Shown in pieces: positions 20,920 to 31,738 of a DNA stretch of 64,000 nucleotides (positions within the stretch are counted from its first letter, which is position 1; every line of letters starts with the position of its first letter). The stretch comes from Ariolimax columbianus. Taxonomy: Eukaryota; Mollusca; Gastropoda; Stylommatophora; Arionidae. Below the pieces are notes generated by a model. The model did no database searches. It was not told the DNA's origin and was given only the letters and a program-made list of their open reading frames with translations. The stretch lies in the NCBI GenBank assembly GCA_036924085.1, contig JAVGWX010000007.1, positions 30,667,953 through 30,731,952 of the forward strand, read 5' to 3'. The position numbers and the translations under genes are program-made.

Positions 20920-21360
20920 CGGTGGTTTCTTTCACTGGGGCGCATTTTGGGCTGGATCTTGAAGTTTCGCTTGGCAATGACAAGTCGATGGTCGGTCCAA
21001 CATTCTGCACCACACATACTCTTCGTTACCATAGCATCCACTCGATCCCTACGTCTGATGATAATATAGTCAAGGAGGTGCCAGTGGCGGGACCTTGGGT
21101 GCATCCATGTGGTTCTATTTCGGACCGGGAGTCGGAAAGCTGTGTTTGTAATGAGTAGTTCATTTGCGGCACATGTCCTCAGAAGGAGCAGTCAGTTACT
21201 ATTTTATTTTCCGATACCATGTCTGCCAATGGCCCCCCCCCCCCCCTCCCAGGCTGTATGGTCTGTGCCAACCCAAGCGTTAAAATCACCGAGGATGACC
21301 AGTTTGTCAGATTTGGGGACTGCAGCGATGAGCGCCTCAAGGTCCTCATAAAACTTATCT
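20916..21360 (-). pseudogene. APE-type endonuclease, C-terminal half
   Basis: The minus strand reads [18 protein letters not shown] at about 21245-21300, carrying the catalytic GDFN block of the exonuclease-endonuclease-phosphatase fold. After a damaged stretch containing a C-run (21232-21246) it continues with RSRHWHLLDYIIIRR and CWTDHRLVIAK at 20916-21104, giving the final D-H catalytic motif. This enzyme nicks the target DNA to prime reverse transcription. The N-terminal part with the catalytic Glu is missing. Confidence 0.8.
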
Positions 21361-21365
21361 TTTGT

Positions 21366-21367
21366 AC

Positions 21368-21452
<85 letters not shown>
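21366..21452. repeat. (TA)n microsatellite
   Basis: About 42 TA units. It marks the 5' break of the LINE. Frames reading YIYIYI are artefacts of this tract. Confidence 0.97.
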
Positions 21453-21456
<4 letters not shown>

Positions 21457-21594
21457 AATGTCAGATACCGCCCAATGGCAAAATCAAGAACGAAACCAAC
21501 ATTGCTACCTAACAGTCTTCATCGGGATTAATACAACAAGACAGATACGAGATGACAAATCATAGAGGAAGGGGTGACTAGATAAAGTGGAGAT

Positions 21595-21930
21595 ATGAAC
21601 ATACAATGAAGGTATGAACATACAACGGATATATGAATATACGATGGAGATATGAACATACAATGGAGATATGAACATACAATGGAGATATGAACATACA
21701 ACGGATTTTTGAATATACAATGGAGATATGAACATACAATGGCGATGTGAACATATAATGGAGATAAACATACTATGGAGATGTGAACAAACAATGGAGA
21801 TTTGAACAAACAATGGAGATATGAACATACAATGGAGATATGAACATACTATGGAGATATGAACATACAATGGAGATATGAACATACAATGGAGATATGA
21901 ACATACTATTGAGATATGAACATACTAATG
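21595..21930. repeat. 19-bp minisatellite, ~17 units
   Basis: Variants of TGGAGATATGAACATACAA repeat through this span, with a few deletions. Three units make 57 bp, which keeps minus-strand frames open by chance. Confidence 0.93.
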
Positions 21931-22600
21931 ATTATGATGCGATACCACATGGCTTCAAAATTCCAGAAGAGTGACTACCTTGTAATGCTGTCCGCTGGTT
22001 TCAGTAACGTGTATCCTAACATCACCAGCGCTTTCTCTTTACGTCTAGTCCCACTGCCATCTGTCCAGTTCTTCCTACAGATCTGTATTAGTAACCTTAT
22101 CATACTATTGAATTCTTTCAATTCAGCGCAAGCATCCATTGATGAAAACTTAGACCTTTTTAGTTGTACTTGTTTTTGTTCCTCACGTCACATAGCCATA
22201 CAATTGGATCGACTTGGAGTTGAAGATCCGAGATTTTGTGGTGGCCTTAATTGGATGTGTAGCCTAGTTGACAGTGAGCTGGCTTGCTACGACAGGATTA
22301 CACCACTCCGTGGTTCGTAATCAAGGACGGACAGAAAGAAATCCTGGTTCTTGGTACGACAATTCCTCCAGTCGCTCCAGCTGTAAATGGATACCTAAAG
22401 TATGAGTTTGGGAAGGTGTGAAGAGTAAGGAAAGGAACTGGCCACCCCACCTCATATAGGCTGCGACGTAGTCCAAGACGAGTTATTATCGTCCCCGACC
22501 TCAGTTGTTACCGACCTTTACCTATTACTTCTTCATTAAAGCAATATAAAAAATACTTTTTATGTTCTTAATGTGTATCTTTTGTCAGTGCCTCCGACCA
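21931..22600. other. No gene recognised; 134-codon frame of unknown meaning
   Basis: A plus-strand frame (21916-22320) of 134 codons starts within the tail of the 19-bp array. It contains a hydrophobic stretch and CSCTCFCSSRH-like cysteines, but no family that I recognise. No neighbouring exon or signal supports it. Confidence 0.3.
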
Positions 22601-22910
22601 TGTCTATATTAAAAGTAAAGTAACGTAAAGGCCGCCGTCTGTCGTTGACGATGATGGCATAATTTATTTGCTAGCGCTAATTTTAGTAAGGATTAAATGC
22701 GATACTTTTTATCCTCACTCTATCGTCTCGAGCCGCCCGACCCCAGTGGCAAGCCAAGGACAAGACAACAAGGGGGCGACTACGAGATGCAGGGGACTCC
22801 GCATCAAACACCCATGAAATAGACGGCGGAGTCCGGAGTCGAACCCATACCACCTGACAACGAGGTCGACGGCTTAACCACTTCCACACGGAATCCTCTT
22901 GTCTATATTA
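22601..22910 (-). mobile_element. SINE B, full-length with 11-bp TSD
   Basis: TGTCTATATTA occurs at 22601-22611 and 22900-22910, a perfect target-site duplication. On the minus strand the head reads GGATTCCGTGTGGAAGTGG (A-box region) and GGTTCGACTCC (B box), from a tRNA-like promoter. The body includes GGGCGACTACGAGATGCAGG on the plus strand, and the end has the conserved GCTAGCGC and GGCCGCCGTC phrases. Two other copies are at 53902-54175 and 63318-63594. Confidence 0.92.
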
Positions 22911-23031
22911 CTTCCAAGATATACGAATGGGTTCTACTACTCCTGTAGCGCCGTGTCTGTTAGTAGAATCGGTTTGTCGTTAGATGCTTTCATTTTCAAA
23001 GTTTGTGTTTTTTCTACGTGTACTCTCATAC

Positions 23032-23308
23032 CTAATTACAGGGAACGGCGTGAGCTAGTGGTTAAGTGACACGGCTCACAAGCAGAAGGTGCTGGGTTCG
23101 ATCTCCATCACAGCACCGGCCGTTACCCCGGGGAAGCAAACTCTTAGAAAATGCAGGAGGAAGCAAGCCCTTACATAAAATGCATGCTGAAGTCGGATGC
23201 ACTAGGCCGACAGGCGCAAAATAAAAACTACAGTGCAACGCACACCGCCCTGGGAATTAGAGAAATAAGAAGAACGCAACAAAATAAAAACAAAAAATCT
23301 AATTACAG
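23032..23308 (+). mobile_element. SINE A, copy 2 with 10-bp TSD
   Basis: CTAATTACAG flanks the element (23032-23041 and 23299-23308). A box: GTGAGCTAGTGGTTAAG. B box: GGGTTCGATCTCC. The core GCTGAAGTCGGATGCACTAG and CAGTGCAACGCACACCGCC follow, then an A-rich end. Confidence 0.92.
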
Positions 23309-23767
23309 TGACAGTTCCGTCTACTTCTTCTCCTGTTCTACTTCTTTTATCTTGCGGTATTTCAGAAAAGAGATGTACGCAGACTTCCGTTTCACGCTAG
23401 GTGGGGGGATTGTCCTGGCGACATGTTGAACATTTGAAGTGTTTCTTTTATAACTCTACCATCGTCGCCGAGGGCGACCTCTTGCTCATGGCCCTCAAAC
23501 CTTCATGTAGTATGGTTTCGCTGCAGGTTGATAGTACTGCCTCCTTGTTAGATGACCAAGCCCCCTTAGATAGCCAAAACCGTAAGGGCGAGAGCTATGA
23601 TATGTGCATTGTGCAGCAGGACAGACAATTAGGGACACAATTCCCAACATCACGCTGATGAAAATGGTGAGGACTACATTAGTTAACTACTATATTGACG
23701 CCCAGTCGACCATTCAGTAAGATTATTAATTGTATTTATAGATTTGTTTTATGTGTATCTATTACTC
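23309..23767. other. No gene recognised
   Basis: The 85-codon plus-strand frame (23401-23658) has no recognisable motif. No repeat family was assigned. Confidence 0.4.
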
Positions 23768-24222
23768 TTAAGGAACAGCTTCTTCTTATTCTTCTTCTTC
23801 TTCTTTTTTTTCTTATTCTATCAACTGATGCTATGATTCTAGCCCGCTGAGGAGACTGCGTTTCAGGTCTTCACCGCTTCCCCACAGCTGGCTGTACAAG
23901 GTCGCTACCCTGTGCCAGGCTGCCTCTCTTTGGTCTGTGTAAGTAGGGCAGTTCTGCAGGATATGTTCTGGTGTTTGCTTGGGTGCTCCACAATCGCACG
24001 TGGTGGTATCTCTGAGACCCATTCTGTGGAAGTGGGCCATGAGTCTGCAATGTCCCCTACCGAGTCTGAAAATCTTTGTCTCCCCATCTCTGCCAAGTTT
24101 GTCGATGCTGTCATTTTCTGGCTTGTATTATATCTACTTGTCTCCATTCGATCGTTCAATGAGTGGCTTTGCTTCTTTATAGCTCCGTGGAGGGCGAGTT
24201 TTTGTCCCTTTTAAGGAACAGC
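23768..24222 (-). mobile_element. RNase H-type LINE 2, truncated insertion with 12-bp TSD
   Basis: TTAAGGAACAGC at 23768-23779 recurs at 24211-24222. Between them, the minus strand holds a LINE C-terminus: LGRDGETKIFRLGRGHCRL, then the frame 23831-24040 with MAHFHRMGLRDTTTCDCGAP and EHILQNCPTYTDQREAAW (a C-X-C...H...C cluster). A TTC-rich tract (GAA on the minus strand) forms the 3' tail at 23779-23812. It is related to, but distinct from, the RNase H LINE at 45624-49824; its sister copy is at 29395-29760. Confidence 0.85.
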
Positions 24223-25560
24223 GAATGAAGAAGGTAACTGTAAAGGAACTACCATAAAAACCACACCACCAGAGTTACCACCTTCACTTGAGCTGACTCC
24301 AATAACATTCTTTATTACAATTCAACTTATCGCGGCTCTCTGGTGTCCTGATAATAATCATTCTGTTTTTTAAAGTTCGAGTCGAACGGCCTGGACTAAA
24401 ACCACTTGACACAGTTTTTGGCTACCGATAACATTGTTCGAGTTTAGAGTCTGATATCCGTGCCCCCAATGTGGTGTGCACGCGTGTTCCGTGTGCTGTC
24501 TTATCGTTTTGAACGTGACATTGTATTTGTTCACATTTTGTAAGGATTTATCTTGTTATTTTGCTCTGCTTTTTATAGTTTTTCCAATAACTATTTTTCA
24601 ACAAACTGCTTTTGCCAAGACCGAGTGGTACCAGTTTTACAAGAATAACGCTGTCGTAACCTTTGGCGCATGTAGCAAGTGACTTAACGAAGGGTGTGCA
24701 TGGGGATAGAAAACGTATCGTGCTGTTGAAACCGTAACTGCGAATACTTGATATATTCTTCGTGTAAATAGATCAGTAGTACTCATGGTCATGTATTTTC
24801 ACTTGAAACGAAATGACGAATCAATCAATCGATCAACTTCTTCCCTAGCTTGTGGATAGCTACTTGTTTTACGATAAGGAATGCACGGTAACAAGAAATG
24901 GACTAGTCACCCCATCGCTCAACAACTTAGAGATCGTGCAGTGGTTTTTAAACGTTTCATTCCCGACTGCAATGTCTGTTAAAGGGATATCGATATCGTA
25001 TCCACTATATTGATGAAAAAACCTCCGCAACTTGCAATGAATTTCAAAATGATTGGAAAACGATGTTTGTGCTAGAAAACTAATCTTTCAGAACAAAGAA
25101 AGACGAAACTAAACAAATGCACAAACACATGCGTGCTTCTCCTAAGGAAACCTGCAAGGACGTTGAATGCATTAGGGGGTCAAATGGAGATATAAAACAA
25201 GAAATATTGACCAAATCTTTGTTCCTATCTGCACGCGGCCATATATCGCCCTTCTTGCCTTCGTTTCTGTGTCTTTGCTTCCACAATTTATTGCTTTCTG
25301 TGTTTGTTTTTCAGATGCTTTGATTTTTGTTTTTCTTATTACTTGTAAACACAATAGGATCAATGAAATCACACATCGCTTTTCTAACACGACTTCGCTT
25401 CATTGTTGCCTCGTGTTTGTTTATTTTCCTCTCAAGACTAACACGTTATTATTCTTTGTTCAAACTCCACTTCTCAAAACAGAAACATAATCAAATAACT
25501 TACACATCATTGCCTTCTATATCACAAAAAGAAATATGGATATTAGCTACCAAATTGGAC
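24223..25560. other. No gene recognised
   Basis: More than 1.3 kb of unassigned sequence. Short open frames on both strands (for example 25080-25390 minus, 25269-25490 plus) lack motifs and overlap antisense. No repeat family of this window was found in it. Confidence 0.45.
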
Positions 25561-25575
25561 GTGATGAAGATGGTG

Positions 25576-25608
<33 letters not shown>

Positions 25609-25880
25609 GTGATCATGATGATGAATCATGATCATGATGGGGATATAAACCGTCTAGTTCTTAGCTGGTAGCTCTTGACAGCTTATCGTTTCGCGGACAA
25701 AAGCATACGTCTTCCCCAGTTGGAGTACGTAAAAAAATTGTTGTCCTAAAGACACACATCAACGATGAGAGTAAACGCATCTTTTGAGTTTTTTCCGAAT
25801 GAAAGCAGTCCAGTGTGTCTGTGTCCCAGTTCGTCACGTCTTGTCAGGGACGCAAATCACATCCGAGTTGACTATCACAT
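25561..25880 (-). mobile_element. Dispersed repeat family E, copy 1
   Basis: Starts at a GATGAT-rich tract (25570-25640). It contains GTAGCTCTTGACAGCTTATCG, GCGGACAAAAGCATACG and GCAGTCCAGTGTGTCTGTGT followed by CGTCACGTCTTGTC. The same order occurs inverted at 52650-52980. Part of it also occurs in the 5' region of the RNase H LINE (near 49730-49780). Type unknown. Confidence 0.6.
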
Positions 25881-26169
25881 CATTCCGCATTAAGTTATTC
25901 CAGCTCATTTGTAATATGGCATGCTGTGGTGCCATCTGGGATATCGCCACATATGGACAGAGCGGCAATGCCCACTGACCTGCATCTCTTCGTCATCCAT
26001 GGGGATAATTGAAAGAGGACAAAGAATGAGACAAGGGTGTATTTAAACCATGGGCTAGGGACAGATCGGTGCAGTCCAGACCCTATACTACTCGTCTATA
26101 GGTTCCACAGCTACACCTATATGACTCAACCTGCTCCTCTACGACCTTAGCCGGGAACCGAGGACATAT
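25881..26169. other. No gene recognised
   Basis: No motif or repeat family was assigned in this stretch. Confidence 0.35.
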
Positions 26170-26620
26170 CCGGTTTGGGAGACCCTGTCGGGAGTAATAC
26201 TCCCTCCCGTATCGTTATTAGTTCTTAAGCAACCTGTACTTCCACAAGGGCAGGCGCCTCTATGGAGGTCCCAGCTCTGACGTGAGATGGATGTAGCCGG
26301 GAGGGGGGGGGGGTAGGTGGGGATGATTTCCTGCTTAGCGGACTAGGTTCGTGCAGATTAATACTCTGCTGCATTAGGACAAGCACTGCAGAGGATGGTT
26401 AACCAATGTGCGAGTTCATCTTGACAGACTTAAACACGAGCAAAGTAGACCCGCAGCCGGTTAGGCGCCATCTATGCTGCTCTAAACAAACCACCTAACC
26501 ATGCCATGTCACACAGTTAGTCGCCTCTTACGACTCGCTCTCTGTAGGGCATTGGAGCTATTCTTGTCATACACAAAGACCCCGGCAGACAACTCGGTAT
26601 CTGTATGGTTCCTATGATAC
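26170..26620 (-). mobile_element. Dispersed repeat family F, copy 1
   Basis: Inverted match to 60340-60790. Plus-strand diagnostic phrases are CGCCATCTATGCTGCTCTAAAC, TTAGTCGCCTCTTACGAC and CAAAGACCCCGGCAGAC. The AGAGGCGACTAA phrase (minus strand) is one that I associate with the 5' untranslated regions of some invertebrate LINEs, which makes a LINE 5' end plausible. A poly-G run interrupts it near 26304-26314. Confidence 0.6.
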
Positions 26621-26849
26621 GTAATTAATGTGGTGACAAGTTCTCTAGCCTTGGCAAAATTTGCTTACTCGATGAGAACAAAATTAGGCATTGAACTATA
26701 TGACATAACTTGCATTAAAATGTGTCGGCAACGGATTTGGCCCAAGAGAGGCGACTTAGGATTCACGGTGCCTATTAGGGTATACGCAGACCGATAACTG
26801 TAACGCGTTTCAAACTTTATGCCATCAGACTGAATTTTTTTGTTTTTTA

Positions 26850-27095
26850 TTTTTTTGTGGATCGCCTTATTTCTCTAATCCCGAAGGCGTTGTGCGTTAC
26901 ACTGTGGTTTTTATTTTGCGCCTGTCCGCCCAATGCATCCGACTTCAGCATGCATTTTATGTAAGGGTCTGCTTCCTCCTGCATTTTCTAAGGGTTTGCT
27001 TCTCCGGGGTAACGGCCGGTGCTGTAATGGGGATCGAACCCAGCACCTTCCGATTGTGAGCCGTGTCGCTTAACCACTAGTCCACGCCGTCCCCC
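26850..27095 (-). mobile_element. SINE A, copy 3
   Basis: Minus-strand copy. Plus-strand reads GTAATGGGGATCGAACCCAGC (B box reversed), GTGTCGCTTAACCACTAGTCC (A box reversed) and CATCCGACTTCAGCATGC (core). The T-rich left edge at 26837-26864 is the A-rich 3' tail. Confidence 0.9.
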
Positions 27096-27297
27096 AGACT
27101 TCATCTAATATCTCCAGAACCTTAGTACGTATCACCGTGAAATATGTATATAATCTTACATGTCCTGTATCATTCAGATTTTATAGTTCATAATAGTGCA
27201 GATACTGCCATTTTCTTAAACTGAGAAGTTTCTTTGATCTTTATCTGCGAAATAACTATTTTACCCCTAAAACATATAATGGACAATTTTCTGTTTG

Positions 27298-27668
27298 GGA
27301 TCAAGATGCTGAGCAATGCATGAGTTGCATTGGTCAGCGACCTATAGCTGACTGCCAGCGTCAGGGCCATCGCGTCAGAGCTGGGTAGACCCTTCTACAT
27401 CTCCACGCGGTGATCCCGGATAAAAGGTTTCAGCAGAGCAGACTGGCTAAGGAGAAGGGATCGAAGAGGTAAGGCAACCGAGTACTTAAAAATTCTTGCT
27501 GAAGTCGGATATGTCGGACCGAAATGTGCAAATATCGCAGTCAAGCTGTAAACTACGACACAGCGCATTTTGTCCTCTGGACAACACCCTGCTACTTGCA
27601 GAGCCCTTTTCAGAACTTGCTAACGAGAAATTAAAAACGAGCAAAGAAGAGGAAGAAGAAGAAGACTA
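27298..27668 (+). mobile_element. SINE C, near full-length
   Basis: Starts GGGATCAAGATGCTGAGCA and has the core GCTGAAGTCGGATATGTCGG then GCAGTCAAGCTGTAAACTACG. It ends GAGCAAAGAAGAGGAAGAAGAAG. The GAA-type tail resembles that of the RNase H LINE. Confidence 0.88.
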
Positions 27669-27984
27669 ACAAATTGCTCACATTTACGGAGGCATGGGCG
27701 TATCTTCAATTCCCATTACAAAGAATTCATAAATGTGAGTACCGAATAGTACTCTTCAATTGCCGTATGCTTATGTACTGTTAAGACATAGCTTATTGCG
27801 ACGGTTCCAATATACACCGATAAAGACTTCCTCGCTTAGCCACTGCTAAACAATGTATATACCTTCATTGCGATATTTTGAAGTATCACGAATTTGACTC
27901 ATTGTTCGCCTAGATCGAATTTCACGTACAATGCCCATGTGAAGAATACATTTATTTGTAATGACGGAACACCCGAAGTTACCC
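27669..27984. other. No gene recognised
   Basis: About 300 bp of AT-rich unassigned sequence between the SINE C tail and a LINE fragment. Confidence 0.4.
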
Positions 27985-28460
27985 GATTTGAGTTAACATA
28001 ACTCGATCATTATTTTGGCAACAAAGCATCAATGCAGTCTCTTCTAGTAGTGCCGAACATGGCATGTGTCCAAGGTGTGTGAGAGCAGAAGTTATACGCG
28101 TGAAAGGAACTTGTTGAGGAAGGTCATCGGCGTTACTTGGGGAGATCGACTGTGTGACAAGGACATTCAAAGTATAGTTGAGACTACGGCAGAGCGCATT
28201 TTCAGGCAAACAATACCCTGGTTCAGTCATCTCATGATACTTTACTATTATCGACTTCCACTCATGACTTACAACGTTGGTAGATCTGGCTACAGAGCAA
28301 GAGATCGACTGCGAGACAGAGGGATAGATGACATTAGGACGATAGTGCGGCGACGCAAGTTCAGAACGACTGACACAACTTAAGCAAGCGTAGAATAGAG
28401 GACTTAAGTTTCCCATCCGCTAAATAGCAGAAGTGGAAAGAAAATTAACTAAGTAACTGT
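27985..28460 (+). pseudogene. LINE RT C-terminal fragment (AACT-tail family)
   Basis: The plus-strand frame 28066-28383 encodes SKVCESRSYTRERNLLRKVIGVTWGDRL, TTAERIFRQT and GYRARDRLRDRGIDDIRTIV. It matches the C-terminal region of the element at 1937-2545 (CESRISTCEMKCLRKVIDV there). The end AATTAACTAAGTAACT near 28440 resembles that family's tail. No catalytic block is present. Confidence 0.75.
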
Positions 28461-28974
28461 CTTATATTGTTCTTGTAGGAATGTAATCCACGCTAAACTT
28501 GCCATTTTGCCTTGACGTAGTCACTCCTCTTCTACTATTGGGTTCAGAGGCTTTATTTCTATTTTATGGTGGCCTGTAGTTTCTTCAGGACGCGGTAACC
28601 GGCCCCATGCCGAGTACTTTTGCGATAGTCCCTACCGTTTGTAGTGTTACTATTCTTAGCTCCTATTTTGGGCTATTGTAACACGTGTTTGGTTTATGCT
28701 AATCAAGGAACGTTAACTCACACCCTACTGTAGGCACATGCCTTATGACACACGGAGAAATCACTTTGAAACGTCACATTCCACTGCTGGCTAAATAACG
28801 GAACTTGCGTGTGTCAACTATGAGTGCAACTATAATAACGTATTTGGGAAACAAAGTTGGATGTGCAGTTGGTTTCATGGCAGGATTCGATGAAATGATC
28901 ACTCAATATTCTCAACAGTGATGTGTTGTGTTTTGTACTGTGAATTTGTTTCTCTGTATGAAGCACATATTGAT
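28461..28974. other. No gene recognised
   Basis: No motif or repeat family was assigned in this stretch of about 510 bp. Confidence 0.4.
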
Positions 28975-29105
28975 TATTCTCTTCTTTTTCTGCGTTCGTT
29001 CTCAATCTCCCGCTACCAAGCCCGAAACATGGCTGTGTAAGTAGCCGGATATAGTGCAGATAACGGAATGCGATATTTGCACCGTTCGGTCCGACAAATC
29101 CGTCT
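28975..29105 (-). mobile_element. SINE C, 3' part
   Basis: Plus-strand CGTTCTCAATCTCCCGCTACC, GAACGGAATGCG-like and ATATTTGCACCGTTCGGTCC phrases are the reversed family C 3' half. The TTCTCTTCTTTTT left edge is its tail. Confidence 0.8.
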
Positions 29106-29394
29106 TAGGGATTGATTATAAACCTTGGCACACTATGAGTTCTGTTGTTTAGTTGGCGGTGAAATTTGACGTCTGAAGAGATTGTCTACGTGAGTCAGAC
29201 GGCCTATGTAAAGTAGGCCATGGTTAAATGCACGCGTATTTATTCATAGACTACATACATCGACTGGTATTACAATGACGTACAACTCACATTTTATTTA
29301 CACGTGGCACTTTGTTGCTTAGGTAAAGCATGGGAGTAACGGCTATTGATCAGTCGCCGTTCAGTTACAGTCGTCGGGATTAGATTCGCTAACT
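29106..29394. other. No gene recognised
   Basis: No motif or repeat family was assigned here. Confidence 0.35.
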
Positions 29395-29775
29395 GAGTTG
29401 TTACAGAAAATGGCAGCATAGACAAACTTGGCAGAGATGGGCAGACAAAAAAATCGTCAATTTCAGAACGTGATATTGTAGACTCGTGGCCCACTTTCAT
29501 AGAATAGAACACGGTGACACTACCACGCGCTATTGTGGAGCACCCAAGCAAGCACCAGAACATATCGTGCATGATTGTCCTGCTTTTACAGACCACAGAG
29601 ATACAGTCTTACCTGGGAGAGCGACCATGCTCGAAAAGATGTGGGGAAAACTCACAGTCTCCGTCGTGGACCTCACTGGGCTAGAAGCATAGCATCAGTT
29701 GATCGAAGAAAAAAGAAGAAGAATATGATGATGATGATGCTAAAAGAATAATGAAAAGAAGAAGAAGAAGATGAC
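29395..29775 (+). pseudogene. RNase H-type LINE 2 C-terminal fragment
   Basis: The plus strand encodes KLGRDGQTKK and, in another frame (29486-29692), MAHFHRIEHGDTTTRYCGAP and EHIVHDCPAFTDHRD. This matches the copy at 23780-24210, although the first cysteine of the C-X-C motif has become Arg-Tyr. GAAGAAG and GATGATG tails lie near 29705-29775. A frameshift separates the two parts. Confidence 0.75.
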
Positions 29776-29881
29776 GCTAAAGGAAGAAGAAGATGACTCT
29801 CAGAACGTATACTTTGAATCCAAACCAAATGCCATTTTATTGGACGCCCATCCCATGCAATTTTCTCGTATTTAAGAACCT

Positions 29882-31033
29882 GAAACCAATCATTCCATCT
29901 TCTTCTTCTTCTTCTTCTTCTTCTTCTTCATCGTACGCAGTCAAACAGTAATCATTATTTTTTCGAAAAAAGCGGTGGTCATCCTGAGGCTGTCGACACT
30001 GCCATAGAGCTTGTCTTGTGGTTCCACTGGTGATGGCCACATCTGCTCTCTCTGATCCTCGTATGTCGGTCAGTTCTGCAGCAGATGTTCATCGGTCATT
30101 TTACCGGTACCGCACGGGCATTCGTCGGTACCACCTATCTTCAATTTGTTGAATAGGTGATACCTCAGTCTATTGTGGCCAGTGCCAAGTCTGAAGACCA
30201 CGACCTGCTCTCTTCTGTTCAACTGGTAATAGGCATCGTTTTTTTTGTAACCAGTATGTTCGGTTTCCCATTTGGTCATGTATCTGGCTTTAATAAGCCG
30301 TTTTGACTCTTCGTACGTCGTACTAGTATCTGTTTGTGGTAGTCTTGCACCTTCTTTTGCCAGTCTGTCTGCCTGCTCGTTGCCTTGGATGGTGCAGTGT
30401 GATGGGACCCACTGTACCACTACCCTTTTTGGTGCGGCCTGCTGGCACAGTTTGCAGAGTGCTGCTCTTAAGTCATTAAGCTCAGTGTTTTTGTGGCTTT
30501 TTAGCGCTGTGACTACGGCGAGAGCATCTGTCAGCAGGACTATATGGCTTTCATTTTCACTGTGTGTCACCATTTCTTCCACTGCCGCCCTCAGTGCCTC
30601 TGCCTCCGCTCTGAAATTGCTTGTGTACTTACCAGTAGCGAATGACAGTGTTATTTATCTGCCATTTGGTAGGTTCAGGAATGCTCCTGCCCCTCCGTTC
30701 TGTGTAGTGTTTGTTACAGAACCGTCGGTGTATGCATGGGTCCAGTCCATGCTTGGGTAGTTTTTCGATATAAAGCTTAGGGTAGTATCTCTCCTTTCTT
30801 TTTCAGTCTGGCAGTTTTTGTTTCCAATACCTGGTATATTTTCTACCACCTCTGGAAATATATCCTGCCTCCAGGTAGGTTTTCGTACAGTAGTGATGGG
30901 TTTTGGTGTTGTTAGTGCGTTTATGGGATCTTCGTGCATCTTTGCTTTGGCTATTTCTGCAAAGTTTCTCCGCTTTAGTTTCTCATTTCCCAAATTGTTT
31001 AGTATCTGGTGCATTGGATGGAAACCAATCATT
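29882..31033 (-). mobile_element. RNase H LINE, 5'-truncated insertion with 13-bp TSD
   Basis: GAAACCAATCATT at 29882-29894 is repeated perfectly at 31021-31033. The 1.13-kb insert carries the LINE's RNase H and C-terminal part on the minus strand and ends in a (TTC)n tract at 29899-29928, the GAA tail. It is the third RNase H LINE copy with a 12-13 bp duplication and a GAA tail. Confidence 0.92.
29960..31020 (-). pseudogene. RNase H and C-terminal domain of LINE
   Basis: The frame 30655-31032 carries the linker (KLKRRNFAEIAKAKMHEDP) and the start of RNase H, SMDWTHAYTDGSVTNTTQNG with the first catalytic Asp. A stop in place of Lys (about 30655) precedes the frame 30070-30582: the region with FRAEAEAL (catalytic Glu), LLTDALAVVTAL (third Asp), VVQWVPSHC and NEQADRLAKEG (final Asp). 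A TGA replaces Cys in the C-terminal cluster (LLQN followed by stop). With two nonsense changes it is otherwise well preserved. RNase H removes template RNA during retrotransposition. Confidence 0.88.
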
Positions 31034-31654
31034 TAAGTGTAGTAATGTAGTAAATTTCGCTTTTCTTTAGCCTGCTTTTGTTTCTGCCTCATTCCACGCG
31101 GTTAGAGCTAAATTTGACTTGATGCTTGAAGGTCCATTGGTACGGATACCAGAGTTCGAAATACGGTCTAATTCTTCAATGTTGTGTCTCAGTTATTCCC
31201 AGTCCATTCCCATTTTGGCTTCAATGGCAGATGTGGTGAGCGTAAGCCCATAGTTCGTTTCACCTTTCACTTCCGTATGCTATAGTCTGCTCATGAGTTC
31301 TGTTTATCCTTGACCCCCACGTTCTTTGTCCTATGTCGTAATCGTATCGTTGTATCTTGTTTTATTCTATTTCCTTGTATTGTCTTCTTGTGTGCATGCC
31401 TAGTGTCACTTTGAATACGGCTGAAGAATGCATCAGACTGATGTTATTTGTATATAATGTTCATAGATATATTTGTATTTAATTTATGTTCATTGTTAAC
31501 TTCTGTATTTTGTATTTCCTTATAATTGCTTCAGTAGATTTAGTTTTCCATATTCATATATATATATATATATCCAAAGATGTACTAACATCAATTTATT
31601 CCAACATATTTATGCACGTGTACATATTTGTAATACTTATTTTGCTTGAAATGC
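31034..31654. other. No gene recognised; coding-like minus-strand stretch
   Basis: On the minus strand near 31080-31250 a frame reads EAKMGMDWE, a stop, then LRHNIEELDRISNSGIRTNG and LALTAWNEAETKAG. It looks coding-like but I cannot name a family. A (TA)n tract lies at 31556-31573. Confidence 0.3.
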
Positions 31655-31738
31655 GTAAATACCGCTTTCTAGCTGTAAACTACGACACGGCGTCTTTTTC
31701 ATAACGAACGCCGAAGAAGAAGAATAAATAAAGACTAA
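31655..31738 (+). mobile_element. SINE C tail fragment
   Basis: AGCTGTAAACTACGACACGGCGTC followed by GAAGAAGAAGAATAAATAAAG is the family C 3' end only. Confidence 0.65.

Larger units (their letters stand above)
18486..21365 (-). mobile_element. Endonuclease/RT LINE, 5'-truncated, relatively intact
   Basis: A 2.9-kb minus-strand LINE. From its 5' side (high coordinates) it carries the second half of an APE-type endonuclease, a linker, RT and a C-terminal tail, and ends in a short ATT-repeat tail near 18486-18500. The 5' side stops at the (TA)n tract at 21369. I see one in-frame stop (20077-20079) and one frameshift in the RT C-terminus (about 19135-19160), plus damage near the poly-C at 21232-21246. 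It has no RNase H. Confidence 0.85.

Noticed and set aside
21505..21885. 126-codon minus-strand frame
   Set aside because: Entirely within the 19-bp array, whose triple period is 57 bp.
24223..25560. Host gene candidate in the longest repeat-poor stretch
   Set aside because: No frame has recognisable domains, and frames on both strands overlap; nothing supports an exon.
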